Positions 43,601 through 54,504 of a stretch of 64,000 nucleotides of DNA are shown one piece after another; position 1 is the first letter of the stretch; every line of letters begins with the position of its first letter. This stretch comes from Theobroma cacao (lineage: Eukaryota > Streptophyta > Magnoliopsida > Malvales > Malvaceae). Below the pieces are notes generated by a model. The model saw nothing but the letters and a program-made list of their open reading frames with translations. It had not been told where the DNA came from and did no database searches. Where the stretch lies: positions 4,273,249 through 4,337,248 of the forward strand of contig NC_030858.1 in the NCBI RefSeq assembly GCF_000208745.1. The letters are read 5' to 3'. The translations under genes and the position numbers were made by a program.

Positions 43601-44129
43601 ATATCTTCTTATTGGTGTCACTCATATGCTGGTTCAACAAATTTAGTCAAAATTTTGTGTGGTTGCTTTCCCTGCATTTTCCTTTGTATTTCTTTTTCTA
43701 GTTTTGTGCTTCCACCCAATAAAATAGACTAAAAAATAGTATAAAACATAAAATAAAAGAATATATTAATCTTTTTATAAAAATAGAAAATAATTTAAAA
43801 GAGTTAACAAGGCAAGATATTAGAAGAGAAAAAAGGGGGAGAGGCGCGGGTAAGTTAAAGAAAAGTAAACGGGAAGTCAGGTCATCTTCCTTGTGGCTGT
43901 TTTTATGGAGACTGGTCTTTGGTCTCTACCAACCATAAAACACACTCTCCGCTAGTCTTCCCCTCTTTTAATAAATCTATCTATAAAAAAATCCCCTCCT
44001 TTCTCTCTCTCTCTCTAAAATCTAACTATAAACCCTTATTAAAAACGAAGACCGACTGCCACCCACTCTGCTAACAAAAGAAACCAAAGAGGGAAAAATA
44101 AAAAAAAAAGAGGAAAAAAGGAAAAGGAA
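43601..44129 (+). promoter_or_regulatory. MKK2 promoter and 5'UTR region
   Basis: Proximal upstream region of MKK2 with a CT microsatellite at about 44003-44017 (TTTCTCTCTCTCTCTCT), followed by an A/G-rich leader. The pyrimidine tract is a common plant core-promoter element. No clear TATA box was identified. Confidence 0.4.
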
Positions 44130-46819
44130 ATGATGAAGAAAGGAAAGGGAATTTTAAGCCCTAATTTGAAGCTTTCTCTTCCTTCTCCTGCGGAGATCTC
44201 CTTCGCCAAATTTCTGTAATGATAATATTTATTATGTCAGCTCATTCAAATTTTTCTACTTCCTTTCTTTCTTTTTTAGTTTGATTTTGGTGATGGTTTC
44301 ACATGGCAGAACCGAAAGCGGTACATTCAAAGACGGCGATCTCCTCGTCAACAAGGACGGAGTTCGGATTGTCTCTCAATCCGAACCCGAAGCTGTAAGA
44401 TTTCCCTTTTTCTTTTTTAGTGAATTTGCTTCTTTCTTTTTTTAAATGTTTTTCATTGTTTGGATTCTTTGACTTTTCATTTATCTAGATTGCGCTTCAC
44501 TAAAAAGATGTTAGCATTAGCGAGTTTGTTAATTGATAAAGCTGTTTTTGTTGTTAAGCTTGATTAGTTGAAACTTCTTGTTTCAAAGATACTAAGTTGT
44601 GTGTATGTGTGTGATATTTTTTGGTGTTAGCCTCCGCCTATAAAGCCATCAGAAACTGACACGGACAATCAGTTGAATTTAGAAGATATTGATGCGATTA
44701 AAGTTATCGGCAAGGGTAATGGTGGAATTGTGCAATTGGTCCAACACAAATGGACTGGCCAGTTTTTTGCATTAAAGGTATATATCCAAGTTTAACACTT
44801 TCTCTGTTTTCATACGTTCTGTTCTAAATTGTTTCATTGTCTTCTTTTTCTTCTCCGATTTCCCTATCTAAGCAGTGTGGTTTAACCAAGCATTATTGCC
44901 CTTTCAACAAAATTTTCATAATTTATATGTATCACCTCTAACATGTAATGAAAACTACACATTGTGAATGTTGGAACCTTGTCTTCTTAAGAGGAGAGAG
45001 TAGAAGTTGGTTCCTCCAAGCTTTGATTTTCTCTATTTAATCATCTGTCCTCTAGGTCAGAACAAATATAATTTCAGTGGTTGTTCTGGCTTATAAAACT
45101 AAGTGCTGGAATTCTGTGGGTGAAGTTATTTGTATACTTTATGCCCACTCAAGTCAAGGCCTGATTCCTGGAAACTTATTGATAGGTTTGATCATGATAA
45201 TTGATGGCAAAAATCACTCCTAAATCATGCTCACATATGTATTTATGATCTATTTCCTGTTATAGAAATGCAACTGCTGTAGGCTACACTATGAATTACT
45301 AAAGAATGTTTAGCCTCTCTTGCATTCTAGAAGCCATTCTTCTAAACAGATCTTCTTGTTTCCTTTTAAATATTTGAGCTAGCCAAATAAACATTCTAGC
45401 AATTGAAACATGGATTTTACTTTTTCATCTCCATGTTGTTGTCACTATATTTTAAGTTCTGACGTATCTTCTTATGTTAGATTATTCAAATGAATATTGA
45501 GGAGTCAGCTCGCAAGCAGATTGCAAAGGAATTGAAAATAAATCAATCCTCTCAGTGTCCGTATGTTGTTGTTTGTTATCAGTCTTTCTATACGAATGGT
45601 GCCATTTCAATCATCTTGGAGTATATGGATGGTGGATCCCTAGCAGATTTTCTGAAAAAGGTTAAATCCATTCCCGAACCCTATCTTGCTGCAATATGTA
45701 AGCAGGTTGGTGCATTTGAACTTTGAATTAATTATAGTATGTATCAGATGCTCTGGTATGTATTTTAAACTTCTTCTCATTGCTGCAGGTGCTCAAGGGT
45801 TTGATGTATCTTCATCATGAAAAACACATTATCCACCGAGACTTAAAGCCTTCTAACTTGTTAATAAATCATAGAGGAGAAGTCAAGATCACTGACTTTG
45901 GTGTGAGTGCAATAATGACAAGCACCTCAGGACTAGCAAACACTTTTGTTGGCACATACAACTATATGTCTGTGAGTATTTTACCATAACAAAATTATGT
46001 TCTTTTGGTGGCTAAGGTGTATCTTATTCTTATTTTTTCAAAACTTATTAGTTTTCAATGTCTATCTACTTCTTTTGTAGCCAGAGAGAATTATTGGAGG
46101 CAATTATGGCAATAAAAGTGATATTTGGAGCTTGGGGCTAGTGTTGCTTGAGTGTGCAACTGGTAAATTCCCATATACCCCACCAGAGCAGGCAGAAGGA
46201 TGGACTAACTTTTATGAGCTTATGGAACAAATCGTTGAACAACCACCACCTTGTGCACCTTCCGAGCAATTTTCTCCTGAGTTTTGCTCATTTATTTCTG
46301 CATGGTAAAGGTTCTTTTTTTAACGAGTTACTTGAAACACTTGCTTTAAAATATGTTCTAGAATATTTTGCACTATAGTCCGTTATTGAGTCTTGTATTA
46401 AACTTAACAGTTTTCTTCAAATTGGTATTCTGTCCAAAGAGTTTATTTATTAGTTTCCTTTTGATACTGGGGAGGTAGCCTCTGCAATTGGTATTTTTTT
46501 ACTTGGGTTTTATAGAATTGTTTGATTGAATGAGTTTACCAAGCCCAGCTTTGGGTTCTTTTATCCATGGCAGTGTGAAGAAGGACCCAAAAGAAAGAAA
46601 GTCAGCACATGAACTGCTGGTATGTAAATATCTGCATTCCTCTATGGCAGCTTTATTTTAAAGTAGCAAAAAAATTGATTTAAATATCTGTTAAGGATGC
46701 TTCACCTGTGATTTTCAATGTGAATGCAGGCACAGCCTTTCTTGAACATGTATGATGACTTGGATGTGGACCTCACATCTTACTTCAACAATGCAGGATC
46801 ACCACTTGCAACACTTTAG
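44130..46819 (+). CDS. MKK2: MAP kinase kinase, MKK2 type
   Basis: Group A MAPKK that phosphorylates MPK4-type kinases in the MEKK1-MKK1/2-MPK4 cascade (immunity, cold and salt). Eight exons: 44130-44215, 44310-44394, 44631-44777, 45481-45705, 45789-45971, 46081-46304, 46574-46619, 46730-46819, 361 residues, all phases consistent. An N-terminal basic-hydrophobic MAPK docking motif is visible ([18 protein letters not shown]). Glycine loop GKGNGG 84-89, catalytic Lys K106 (FFALK), HRDLKPSN 197-204, DFG 217-219 and the plant MAPKK phosphosite pair T227-x5-T233 are all intact. ATG 44133 would match the Arabidopsis start. It is the active member of the local MKK2 array. CFIm25 lies upstream, as beside Arabidopsis MKK2. 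Confidence 0.95.
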
Positions 46820-47965
46820 AACTTACCTGGTATGTCCATGCTTGGGTTTGTTGTCTTAATTTTTTTATATGGGGTTGCTCTGTAATACTTTAGGACTCAG
46901 CCTTTGGAATTAAAGTTCACATGCTTTGTTGTGGCACTGTTCACAGGATTTTGCTGTGTATCTGTTGAAAAAACTTGTTTTCACTATGATGAAACGAAAT
47001 TTATCTTGTCTTTGCTTCATCTATAAAGTAAAATGTAACTCTTAATCATTTTCTTCTCAAGGTTTCTGTTTATTTAGAATCTAAGAATTTCTTTTCTTGC
47101 TTTTGGAAGCCAAGATGTTAAAATGAAAATGTAAAAGAAAGAAAAGAAGAAGAAGAAGAAGAGGAAGAAGAAGAAGAAGAAAGACTCTGATATAAGCAAA
47201 GTTGTTATTGCCTTTGGGTACAAATAATGAAAATGGTGATGAATCCAAACAGTTATCATCTAAATGTATACCTGGGCTATTTAGAAAATTCATCATTCTT
47301 TCGTCCAGATCTGCCAATATTTTCATGCATAATACAAGTTACATATTTCAAATATACTTGAGAGTTCTATTGGTTGTATGCACCCATATAGACGGTGTTA
47401 CTATCTTGGCATGATGGTGAACTTGCTATTTGTTAGAATTTTGCCTTTAAAACATTGAATTCTTTGATTGTTACTGCATGTTTTGCTTTATGATGATGAT
47501 CAATATGTTTGCTTCTCAGGCATTGTGTTTGGTAAACAACTGTGGTTCAAGTTCTTTATTTTCATTTTTTCCTAAAGGATATTTTTTATTCTCGAAAACT
47601 AATTCATTGTGGTAGTTTTTTAATCTGTGTACTTAAAATGATAGGCACTATTCATGCTTGAATTGTAATTAATATTTATTACCAGGGGTGCATTTAAAGT
47701 GAAACCAATATTGTCACCTTTTTGGCAGAGCTCAGACTGAACAAATAGCCTGTCAGACTCAAAAAGAATGTCAACAGAACCAAAAGTTGTAAAAGCCTGG
47801 AAGATTGTAGTTGTCGTTGTGACTAAATGCAGGACTTATTTGAGCAGCTGTTATCATGACGAGACCCAAAGTTAAGCATCAAAGATTATTTTCTTGCCAG
47901 AGGACTCGGAGTGGGAGGTACAGCTTGTTGCTGTGTATTAATTTTTCATAATTGAAAGGTAATGT
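46820..47965 (+). other. MKK2 3' region with possible 3'UTR intron
   Basis: This flank is conserved in the second MKK2 copy (57232-57963 and 59545-59860). The best match is about 47695-47965 (AGTGAAACCAATATTGTCAC against AGTGAAACCAACACTGTCAC). A donor-like CTGGTATGT at about 46830 and an acceptor-like TTTTTGGCAG near 47729 suggest a 3'UTR intron. A GAA-rich tract lies at about 47135-47182. Confidence 0.45.
47135..47182. repeat. (GAA)n microsatellite
   Basis: AAGAAG/GAAGAA triplet tract with minor interruptions in the MKK2 3' flank. Antisense Phe/Leu-rich frames over it are artefacts. The corresponding place in the second copy has a TA tract instead. Confidence 0.85.
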
Positions 47966-49919
47966 TGTCGTATATCAAGAACAATTTTATAAACTTCCTG
48001 AAATAGGAAATGTACCGAATTAGATAATGGAAAGTGCCAGTTTTTACTTGCCTATTTGAGTTCCGGGTGTAATAGTTGTGTTTACAGTGTGGGGCTTATC
48101 ACGGTGCATGCACTTGAGTTTGTATTAAGCATGGTTTGACCTTAAGGTCTGGCAAATTTAGGGGTCCTTTCACCATCTGACAGCTAATCCACATCATTAT
48201 GGTCAATTAGTTGTAATCTGGTTTGAGTCTTCAAAGAGTAGTAATTAGACTATCTTCTCAACAATTATTATGGAAGAGTGTAGGTTCATTTGGTTAAATT
48301 ATGTAATTAGTTTTTATACTCTGCAAAAAGTATGGATTTAGTTTTTGTATAATAGTTTGTATAAATTGAGTTTTTATATTTTGTAAATTTATTAATTTTA
48401 ATTTTTAAGTTTAATATTGTTAAATTTAACAATTAAATATGTTGATGTAATATTTAATTAAGTTCTTGCTCACATACCCATATATGTGAAATAAGAAAAA
48501 GAATTTTTTTTTTGAAGAAAAGAAAAGGCAAGAAAAGCAAAATGAAAGAATAACAATTGAAATAAAGGGGGAGAGAGATATCAGAAGAAGGAAGAGAAAG
48601 AAGAAGACAAGAAAAGTACGTCGCTTCCTTGGTGAGGAGGCGGGGCTTCTCAGTTCCTGATTTCCTGAACGCGTCATCGTTAAGTTGAATCAATGTTCTT
48701 GATGTCCTTTAATGTTTGGTTTTGGTGCTAAGGACTAAGGAGGCATCTGTTCTAGACAAGCTGCGTAGGGGATTTTATTTACTTGAATTGCAGGTTTCCA
48801 TTTCCCTTGAAAAATAATAGCAAGAGTAGTTGGATGCCAAAATTTTCAATAAAAAAGAGTTGTTTAAAAAGAATCAAAGAAGAAAAACAAGTTCACATAA
48901 AAAAATATAACTAAAACTTTCACGAGAGAGAAAGAAAGAATGAGGAAATATGTAGTGGGTAGAACATCTCATCAACTCTAAATAATTACATGGATTCACT
49001 TTTCTTAGAGGTGATCATATTCATGAGGGAATATGCCTAAGACAATTGATGCTAAAAGCCATGAATCATGAAGATCGGAGAACGTCTTTGACAAGAAAAC
49101 AGCCTGCAATCAATTTCCTCAACTTCACAATTTTGGTAAGATTTTGACATGCTAGTGAGGATTGTTGAATTTTGATGCATCAATAACTCATAGATGGAAA
49201 AACCCATTTGGGACAGTGGATTTTTCCGAGCTGATTCATCTGTCTTCCCTTTCACATTAGCATAGTTTCAATTCAAATGATCAATTATCTTTGATAAGGA
49301 GAGAAAATTTGCGCATTTAAAGAAGAAGACGAAAAAAAAAAATTAAAAATTTAGTTTGAGAATTGACAAGTAAATTTAATTAAATAACAGATCAATATAT
49401 TTAATAGTATTAAATTTAAAGACTAGACTAAACAAAATATAAAAATTTAATTTTCATAGATTATTTTATAGATATTAAATTTATATTTTTTATAAAATAT
49501 AGGGACTAAGTACATGATTTAACCTATATATATGTATATATATTTTTTGTAAAAACTGAAACGTCGAGTGGATGATTATAGAAAATGAACTATAGAAGAA
49601 AAGAGAGGGACGGATTGTTGAGATCCCCTCAACTAATTTTTAAACAGTTAAAACTAAATACAGTTATATATCATAATTATTTACAGTGGACTCAAATTTC
49701 ATAGATAAAACTTGTGACCACATAAACTGAAAATTGTTTATGAATTTATCCGGAAATTTCGGAACCATTTTGATAGAATCAGCTTGCGAAGTGAAAACGG
49801 TCAAACTCATTTTGGGTTTCTGTCGGATTGATTGACCCTCAGACATTCTGCGGTTTTATAGAAGTAAAGTTTCTCCTGTATTGGCAGCCAAGTGTCAAAG
49901 CAAGCAAGCCCTTCCTAAG
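47966..49919. other. Intergenic, no supported gene
   Basis: AT-rich DNA between the first MKK2 copy and the duplicated upstream block. Several 60-83 codon open frames exist without recognisable domains. Confidence 0.5.
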
Positions 49920-50620
49920 ACTAGCAGGTTTCCAGCTGACTCATTGTACTACCTAAATTCTGATAGAACATGATAGCAATTAACTTTGATTTAATTTGAA
50001 TCTAAGCTTTTGCTTTTTCTGTTTTGGCTATTATCTATACAGGATCCTGGGACCTGGATGCACATTGTTCTGCAAACTACCAGCATTATTCGGGATGCAC
50101 AACGTTGGCTTATTGTGAATTTTCCAACAATTCTGGAGTTTGCAAATTTGCTTGATGAATGGAACCAGGATGGCCGTCATAGTTGTCCTCTGCCGACAGG
50201 AGAAGATTAAAAAAATTTGATAGGAAGATGAAAAACAAAAACAATTTAAGTGCAACCAGACTAAACGTTGTGGAGCAAGAAGCCTGTCTTGTTATTTCTA
50301 CAGAGGATTGTGGGGAAGCAGTGATGAATTTGATTGGAGAATGGAGTTTCTGTGTTTCTTTTTTTTTTGTTTTATAAGTGACCAAATCTAATTCTGAACT
50401 TTGTGGAAAAAGACGAATGGTTGTTTGTTTTCAGTAAACATTGTGGGGAATGCAGTGACGCATATGATTGGAGTTTATGCTAAAAAAAAGTTGATGTGAT
50501 CGGCGCAGGAAAAAGAATCTTTTAAATAGTAGTATATCTTTTATCAGCAATGGTCAATCAACTCACGCACATCGTTGTCTTGGTGTGTACTTGGATTGAG
50601 CTAATGGTTTTGGTAATAAA
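49920..50620 (+). repeat. Second copy of the MKK2 upstream block
   Basis: Counterpart of 42.6-43.6 kb. It holds an internal duplication of about 40 bp: GATTGTGGGGAAGCAGTGAT at 50307 and CATTGTGGGGAATGCAGTGA at about 50439. The first block has a single copy. The block is followed by the NB-LRR gene rather than by MKK2 exon 1. A 55-codon open frame bounded by an acceptor-like TATACAG (50034-50040) and a stop near 50210 is unrecognised. Confidence 0.6.
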
Positions 50621-51280
50621 AATTGTATTTGTATGCTAAATAGTTAATATTTGGGGAGCTGTTGGTGGGCGATGTTAAAAATTAGGGTAAAACATCTTCA
50701 CTTTATAAATTTTAATTGAAATGGATATTTCGTTTCAGATGTATATACACCCTTAATCAAAAATATAAAAAAATTAAAATATTATTTATTAATTTTAAAA
50801 ATTATTATTATATAATTTTTTGAAAAAAATAAAAAAAATAAGAAAACACGATTGGTTTTTTTTTTAATTTTTTTAAATTAATAAAAAATAAAAATTATTT
50901 TTTAAGATTATTTCATTATGAAATTAATAAAAATAATAAGGATTGATTAACGAATAAATTTATGTGTTTAATAAAAATTATTTTTTTAAAATAAAATATT
51001 TACTTTAAAAATTAATAAACTTGATTGAAATTTCAATTAAATCTTAACGTCAAGCATTTTACCTAAAAATTATGGAAACCAGCCACCACTTGCTATTTCA
51101 TTTGTTAAGCGTCAACTTAAACTAGAGCAGCCCCTTTATCGCATTGCTCTCTTTTTACTCATGATTTCTGACTTTTCTTTGACTACCCTCAATGATTAGC
51201 GAAAGGAAAGAAAAGAAATCAAAATTTCCATTAGCTTTCTTCTTTCAAAACTTTCTGTTTTTTGAGATCCAAAAAGATTC
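50621..51280 (+). promoter_or_regulatory. NB-LRR upstream region
   Basis: AT-rich sequence up to the NB-LRR ATG. The last 110 bp or so are shared with the pseudogene at 27.53 kb (CATTAGCTTTC, GATCCAAAAAGATTCATG), so promoter-proximal sequence moved with the coding region. No clear TATA box. Confidence 0.4.
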
Positions 51281-53944
51281 ATGGATTGCCTGACTCCAAT
51301 ACTGGACATCGGTACTCGCTTGTGGGACTGCAGTTCCAAGCATGTGGCATTTATCCACAATCTCGAAGAAAATCTTCAAAAGTTGCGAACAGAAATGGAA
51401 GCACTCAACTGCCGCAGACATGATGTATGGTGCAGGGTAGAAGCCGCTGAGCAACAACCACGAATGAGGCGTACGGAAGAAGTGGATAGATGGCTGGAAA
51501 GTGCGAAAACCATGGATAATGAATTACATGAAATTATTCAAGAAGGCGATCAGGAACTCCAAAATAAATGTGTCGGAAGTTGCTGTCCCAAGAACCTAAA
51601 GTCCAGCTATAAGATTGGAAAGCGAATCATTAAGAAGATAAGTTCTGTGGAGGACCTACTCAAGCAGGGTGAACCTTACTGCTCAGACTCCGCGGTTGCT
51701 GTGAAGCTGCCACGTAAGCGGCTTCTAATCCCAGAGTGGCCTGTGGAGAACACTGTTGGCCTGGACTCCACACTGGAAAGGGTATGGAGATGCATCGAGG
51801 ATGAAAATATTAGAATTATTAGGTTTTGTGGAATCGGAGGTGTTGGAAAAACGACCCTCCTGAAGAAAGTTAGCAATGAATTCCATAGGCGGAGCCATGA
51901 CTTTGATGCTGTCATTTGGGCCATGGTGCCTAGACAAGAGAATTATATAGAGAAAGTTCAAGAGGTGATTAGGAAGAAATTGGAAATCCCTGATTCCATA
52001 TGGGATCAGTGTTCAGGCGAGGACGAGAAAGGGGCTTATATATTTAGTGTCTTGAAAAGTAAAAAGTTTGTGCTACTTTTGGACAATGTATGGGAGCAAT
52101 TCAACCTCCTAACTCTGGGCATCCATCCGCGGAATGATCAAAATCAGAACAAAGTAATATATACAGCCCGCTCACTAGGGTTGTCCTTCGACGTGGAAGC
52201 TCTAGTGACAATTGAAGTCGAGCGTTTGCCACCGGAACAAGCTCTGAGTTTATTTAGGACGACTGTAGGTGAAAGTATCCTCAGTACCGATCCAGATCTC
52301 TCGGATTTGGCAAATACTTTTGTTAGAAGGTGCGGAGGGTTGCCACTTGCTCTTCTCACTGTCGCTGGAGCCATGGCTTGTCGGAAAAATCTTCGTGAAT
52401 GGCGCCACACGGTTGAGCTGTTACATACCCACCCATCAGAGATTGCAGGTATGGGGGGTTATGTGTTTCCTCTTCTCAAGTTTAGCTACGATAACTTGAA
52501 CGAAGCGTCGGCTCAAAACTGTTTTCTATATTGTTCCTTATTTCCAGAGGCTTATAACATCCGAATAGATGAACTTATTGACCTCTGGATAGGAGAAGGT
52601 TTCTTAGATGGAGCAGATCCATGCGGGCAGGGAGAATATATAGTTGGGACTTTAAAGCTTGCGTATTTGCTAGAAAGTGATGAATCTAAACAATGTGTTC
52701 GGATGCATGACATAGTCCGTCACATGGCCTTGTGGTTGGCCCGAGACCAAGGAAAAAACAAGAACAAGGTTTTGGTAGCAAAAAGTGGAAGGATTACAGA
52801 CCAGGAACTCACAAAATGGGAAGAGGCGAATTGGATTTCCTTGTTTGGTGGTAGTAGCAGAGTGAAAATAGACTACTCACCATCTTGCCATTATCTCTCA
52901 ACTTTGCTCTTAAGAGATGCACAGCTGGAATCATTTCCCAAAGGATTCTTTGACTCTATGCCAGCTTTGAAGGTTTTGGATTTGTCAGGTAATCGAGGCT
53001 TAGTTGAGTTACCTTCCAATATTGGAAATGTGACAACCTTGCGGTATCTTAATCTGTCATTGACAAGCATAGCAAAGTTGCCTACTGGCCTTGGAAATTT
53101 AAGAAACCTCAGATGTTTGCTATTAGATTATACTGTGAATCTTAAATGGATTCCAAAGGAGTTGATATCCAATCTTTTATGCTTGCAAGTTTATAGTAAA
53201 ATAAATGGAGTCACAGAGGACTTTCTCTCAGTCAAAGTTCCGCCTTCTGCTGCTGAAATTGCATTTTTAGAAGTGTTGGAGGGCTTGGGTGACATAAAGA
53301 AAATAGGTATCACCTTATTATGTGCACCTTCTTTTGAAAAAATTTTGAGATCCTGCACTTTACGGAGTTGTATCAGAAAATTAATATTCATAGAATGTAC
53401 CTGCTTGATTTCAATATATTTTACAGAAGAATTAAGTAATCTAGAAAGGCTTGAGATATGTCATTGTAGTTCACTCAAGGAGTTCAAGGTATCAGAAGGG
53501 TGTAAACTTGGTAACCTCAGTAAGGTATACATAGGAGTTTGCCCGCTGTTGTTAAACCTTAATTGCCTTGCTTATGTTAGAAACCTTGAGATTCTTACCA
53601 TTGTTGACTGTAAGTCGCTGAAGGAAGTTACAAGTGAGACAATGGCATTCCCTGGGCTGAAAACTATTTCTTTGACTCGTCTGAAAAATCTGAAAAGCAT
53701 CTGTCCATCGCCCAGTTGCTTTCCTTCTCTGTTAGAAATTGAAGTATCTAAGTGCCCATCGCTGAGGCAGCTTCCATTTGATGTGGAAAGTGCAAATTTC
53801 TTACAGAAAATTAGAGGAGAAACAGAGTGGTGGGATGGCTTGGTTTGGGATGATGAAGCCGTTAAGGATGCTTGTCTCTTGAAGTTTATATCAACTCCAT
53901 TCGAACTCTTGCAAATAAAGAAAGATGATGCTTTCCCCAAGTAA
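51281..53944 (+). CDS. CC-NB-LRR immune receptor, RPS5/SUMM2 type (probably spliced to a MAPKK domain)
   Basis: Intracellular immune receptor. One open frame of 887 residues: coiled coil (about 20-130, NLEENLQKLRTEMEALNCRR), P-loop GIGGVGKTT 184-192, kinase 2 KKFVLLLDNVWE 261-272, RNBS-B KVIYTARS, GLPL motif CGGLPLALLTVAGAMA 351-366, FLYCSLFPE, MHD 475-477, then leucine-rich repeats to about 860. Domain order and length resemble Arabidopsis RPS5. The usual C-terminal WDDEA...LKFIS box is followed by a short extension ending KKDDAFPK. The TAA stop at 53942-53944 overlaps a consensus donor: the exon can end at 53940 with GTAAGTAT following. That would join it in phase to the MAPKK-like exon at 54173. 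All NB motifs are intact, so the ATPase should work. Which form is expressed cannot be decided from DNA. Confidence 0.93.
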   Translation: MDCLTPILDIGTRLWDCSSKHVAFIHNLEENLQKLRTEMEALNCRRHDVWCRVEAAEQQPRMRRTEEVDRWLESAKTMDNELHEIIQEGDQELQNKCVGSCCPKNLKSSYKIGKRIIKKISSVEDLLKQGEPYCSDSAVAVKLPRKRLLIPEWPVENTVGLDSTLERVWRCIEDENIRIIRFCGIGGVGKTTLLKKVSNEFHRRSHDFDAVIWAMVPRQENYIEKVQEVIRKKLEIPDSIWDQCSGEDEKGAYIFSVLKSKKFVLLLDNVWEQFNLLTLGIHPRNDQNQNKVIYTARSLGLSFDVEALVTIEVERLPPEQALSLFRTTVGESILSTDPDLSDLANTFVRRCGGLPLALLTVAGAMACRKNLREWRHTVELLHTHPSEIAGMGGYVFPLLKFSYDNLNEASAQNCFLYCSLFPEAYNIRIDELIDLWIGEGFLDGADPCGQGEYIVGTLKLAYLLESDESKQCVRMHDIVRHMALWLARDQGKNKNKVLVAKSGRITDQELTKWEEANWISLFGGSSRVKIDYSPSCHYLSTLLLRDAQLESFPKGFFDSMPALKVLDLSGNRGLVELPSNIGNVTTLRYLNLSLTSIAKLPTGLGNLRNLRCLLLDYTVNLKWIPKELISNLLCLQVYSKINGVTEDFLSVKVPPSAAEIAFLEVLEGLGDIKKIGITLLCAPSFEKILRSCTLRSCIRKLIFIECTCLISIYFTEELSNLERLEICHCSSLKEFKVSEGCKLGNLSKVYIGVCPLLLNLNCLAYVRNLEILTIVDCKSLKEVTSETMAFPGLKTISLTRLKNLKSICPSPSCFPSLLEIEVSKCPSLRQLPFDVESANFLQKIRGETEWWDGLVWDDEAVKDACLLKFISTPFELLQIKKDDAFPK

Positions 53945-54172
53945 GTATATCCTTTAATTATTGATAAATTTAATTCATATTATTCTTTCAACAATTGAGC
54001 CGTACCAACATAATTTCACACACTTGAGTGAGATGGTTTGGTTTCACTATGTTTTGCATGAGAACTAGGTATAATCTAATAGATTAGAGAGGCAGTTAAG
54101 AAATTATTTATATACATCTTTTTAAAAGATACACATGCCTAATTCAATTCTTGGTGATAAAATTCATTACAG
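53941..54172 (+). other. Predicted phase-2 intron joining NB-LRR to MAPKK-like exons
   Basis: Donor GTAAGTAT at 53941, exactly at the NB-LRR stop, and acceptor ATTACAG ending at 54172, giving a 232-bp intron. The NB-LRR leaves two bases (AA) and the next exon supplies the third (A, then ACC AGT TCG), so the frame is kept. The 3' end of this intron resembles MKK2 intron 1. Transcript proof is lacking. Confidence 0.55.
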
Positions 54173-54504
54173 AACCAGTTCGTTCAAGGATGGAGTTCAA
54201 ATTGTCACTCAGACCGAAGCTGAAACTGTAAGATTTTGTTCTTTTGGGCTTCAATGTTTAGATTCTTTGACTTTTTTTTTTGTCTTGATTACTTCTGACT
54301 TGAAAGATGTTAGCGTTAGTGGATAAATTTGTCAAATATTATTATTAAGCCTGATTTACTAAAATGCATGTTTCAAAGGTTTTAGTTGGTCTGTGTGTTT
54401 TGTGGTTTCAGCCTCCACCCGCTAAGCTATCCAAAACAGATACATACAATCAGTTGAATTTAGAAGACACAGAGGCTCTTGAATATCATAATTCACGAAA
54501 GGAA
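54173..54504 (+). CDS. Partial MKK2 copy: exon 2 and truncated exon 3, probable linker exons
   Basis: Exon-2-like 54173-54227 (TSSFKDGVQIVTQTEAET) matches MKK2 exon 2 with 30 bp removed in frame. Its donor is GTAAGA. Exon-3-like sequence starts at 54412 after TTTCAG (PPPAKLSKTDTYNQLNLED) and departs from MKK2 after NLED. It runs through 12 unrelated codons directly into the ATG of the next copy at 54505, in the same frame. No stop interrupts it. It carries no kinase motif, is more diverged from MKK2 than the 5' part of the following copy, and has no MKK2 promoter or exon 1 before it. It could be a relic, but the preserved frame and splice sites suggest it encodes a linker between the NB-LRR and the kinase domain. 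Confidence 0.6.

Noticed and set aside
47074..47326. Phe/Leu-rich minus-strand frames
   Set aside because: Translation of the complement of a GAA tract.
48426..48693. Two overlapping minus-strand frames with Phe/Leu-rich ends
   Set aside because: Mostly antisense of A/G-rich low-complexity sequence. The short non-repetitive start has no recognisable homology.
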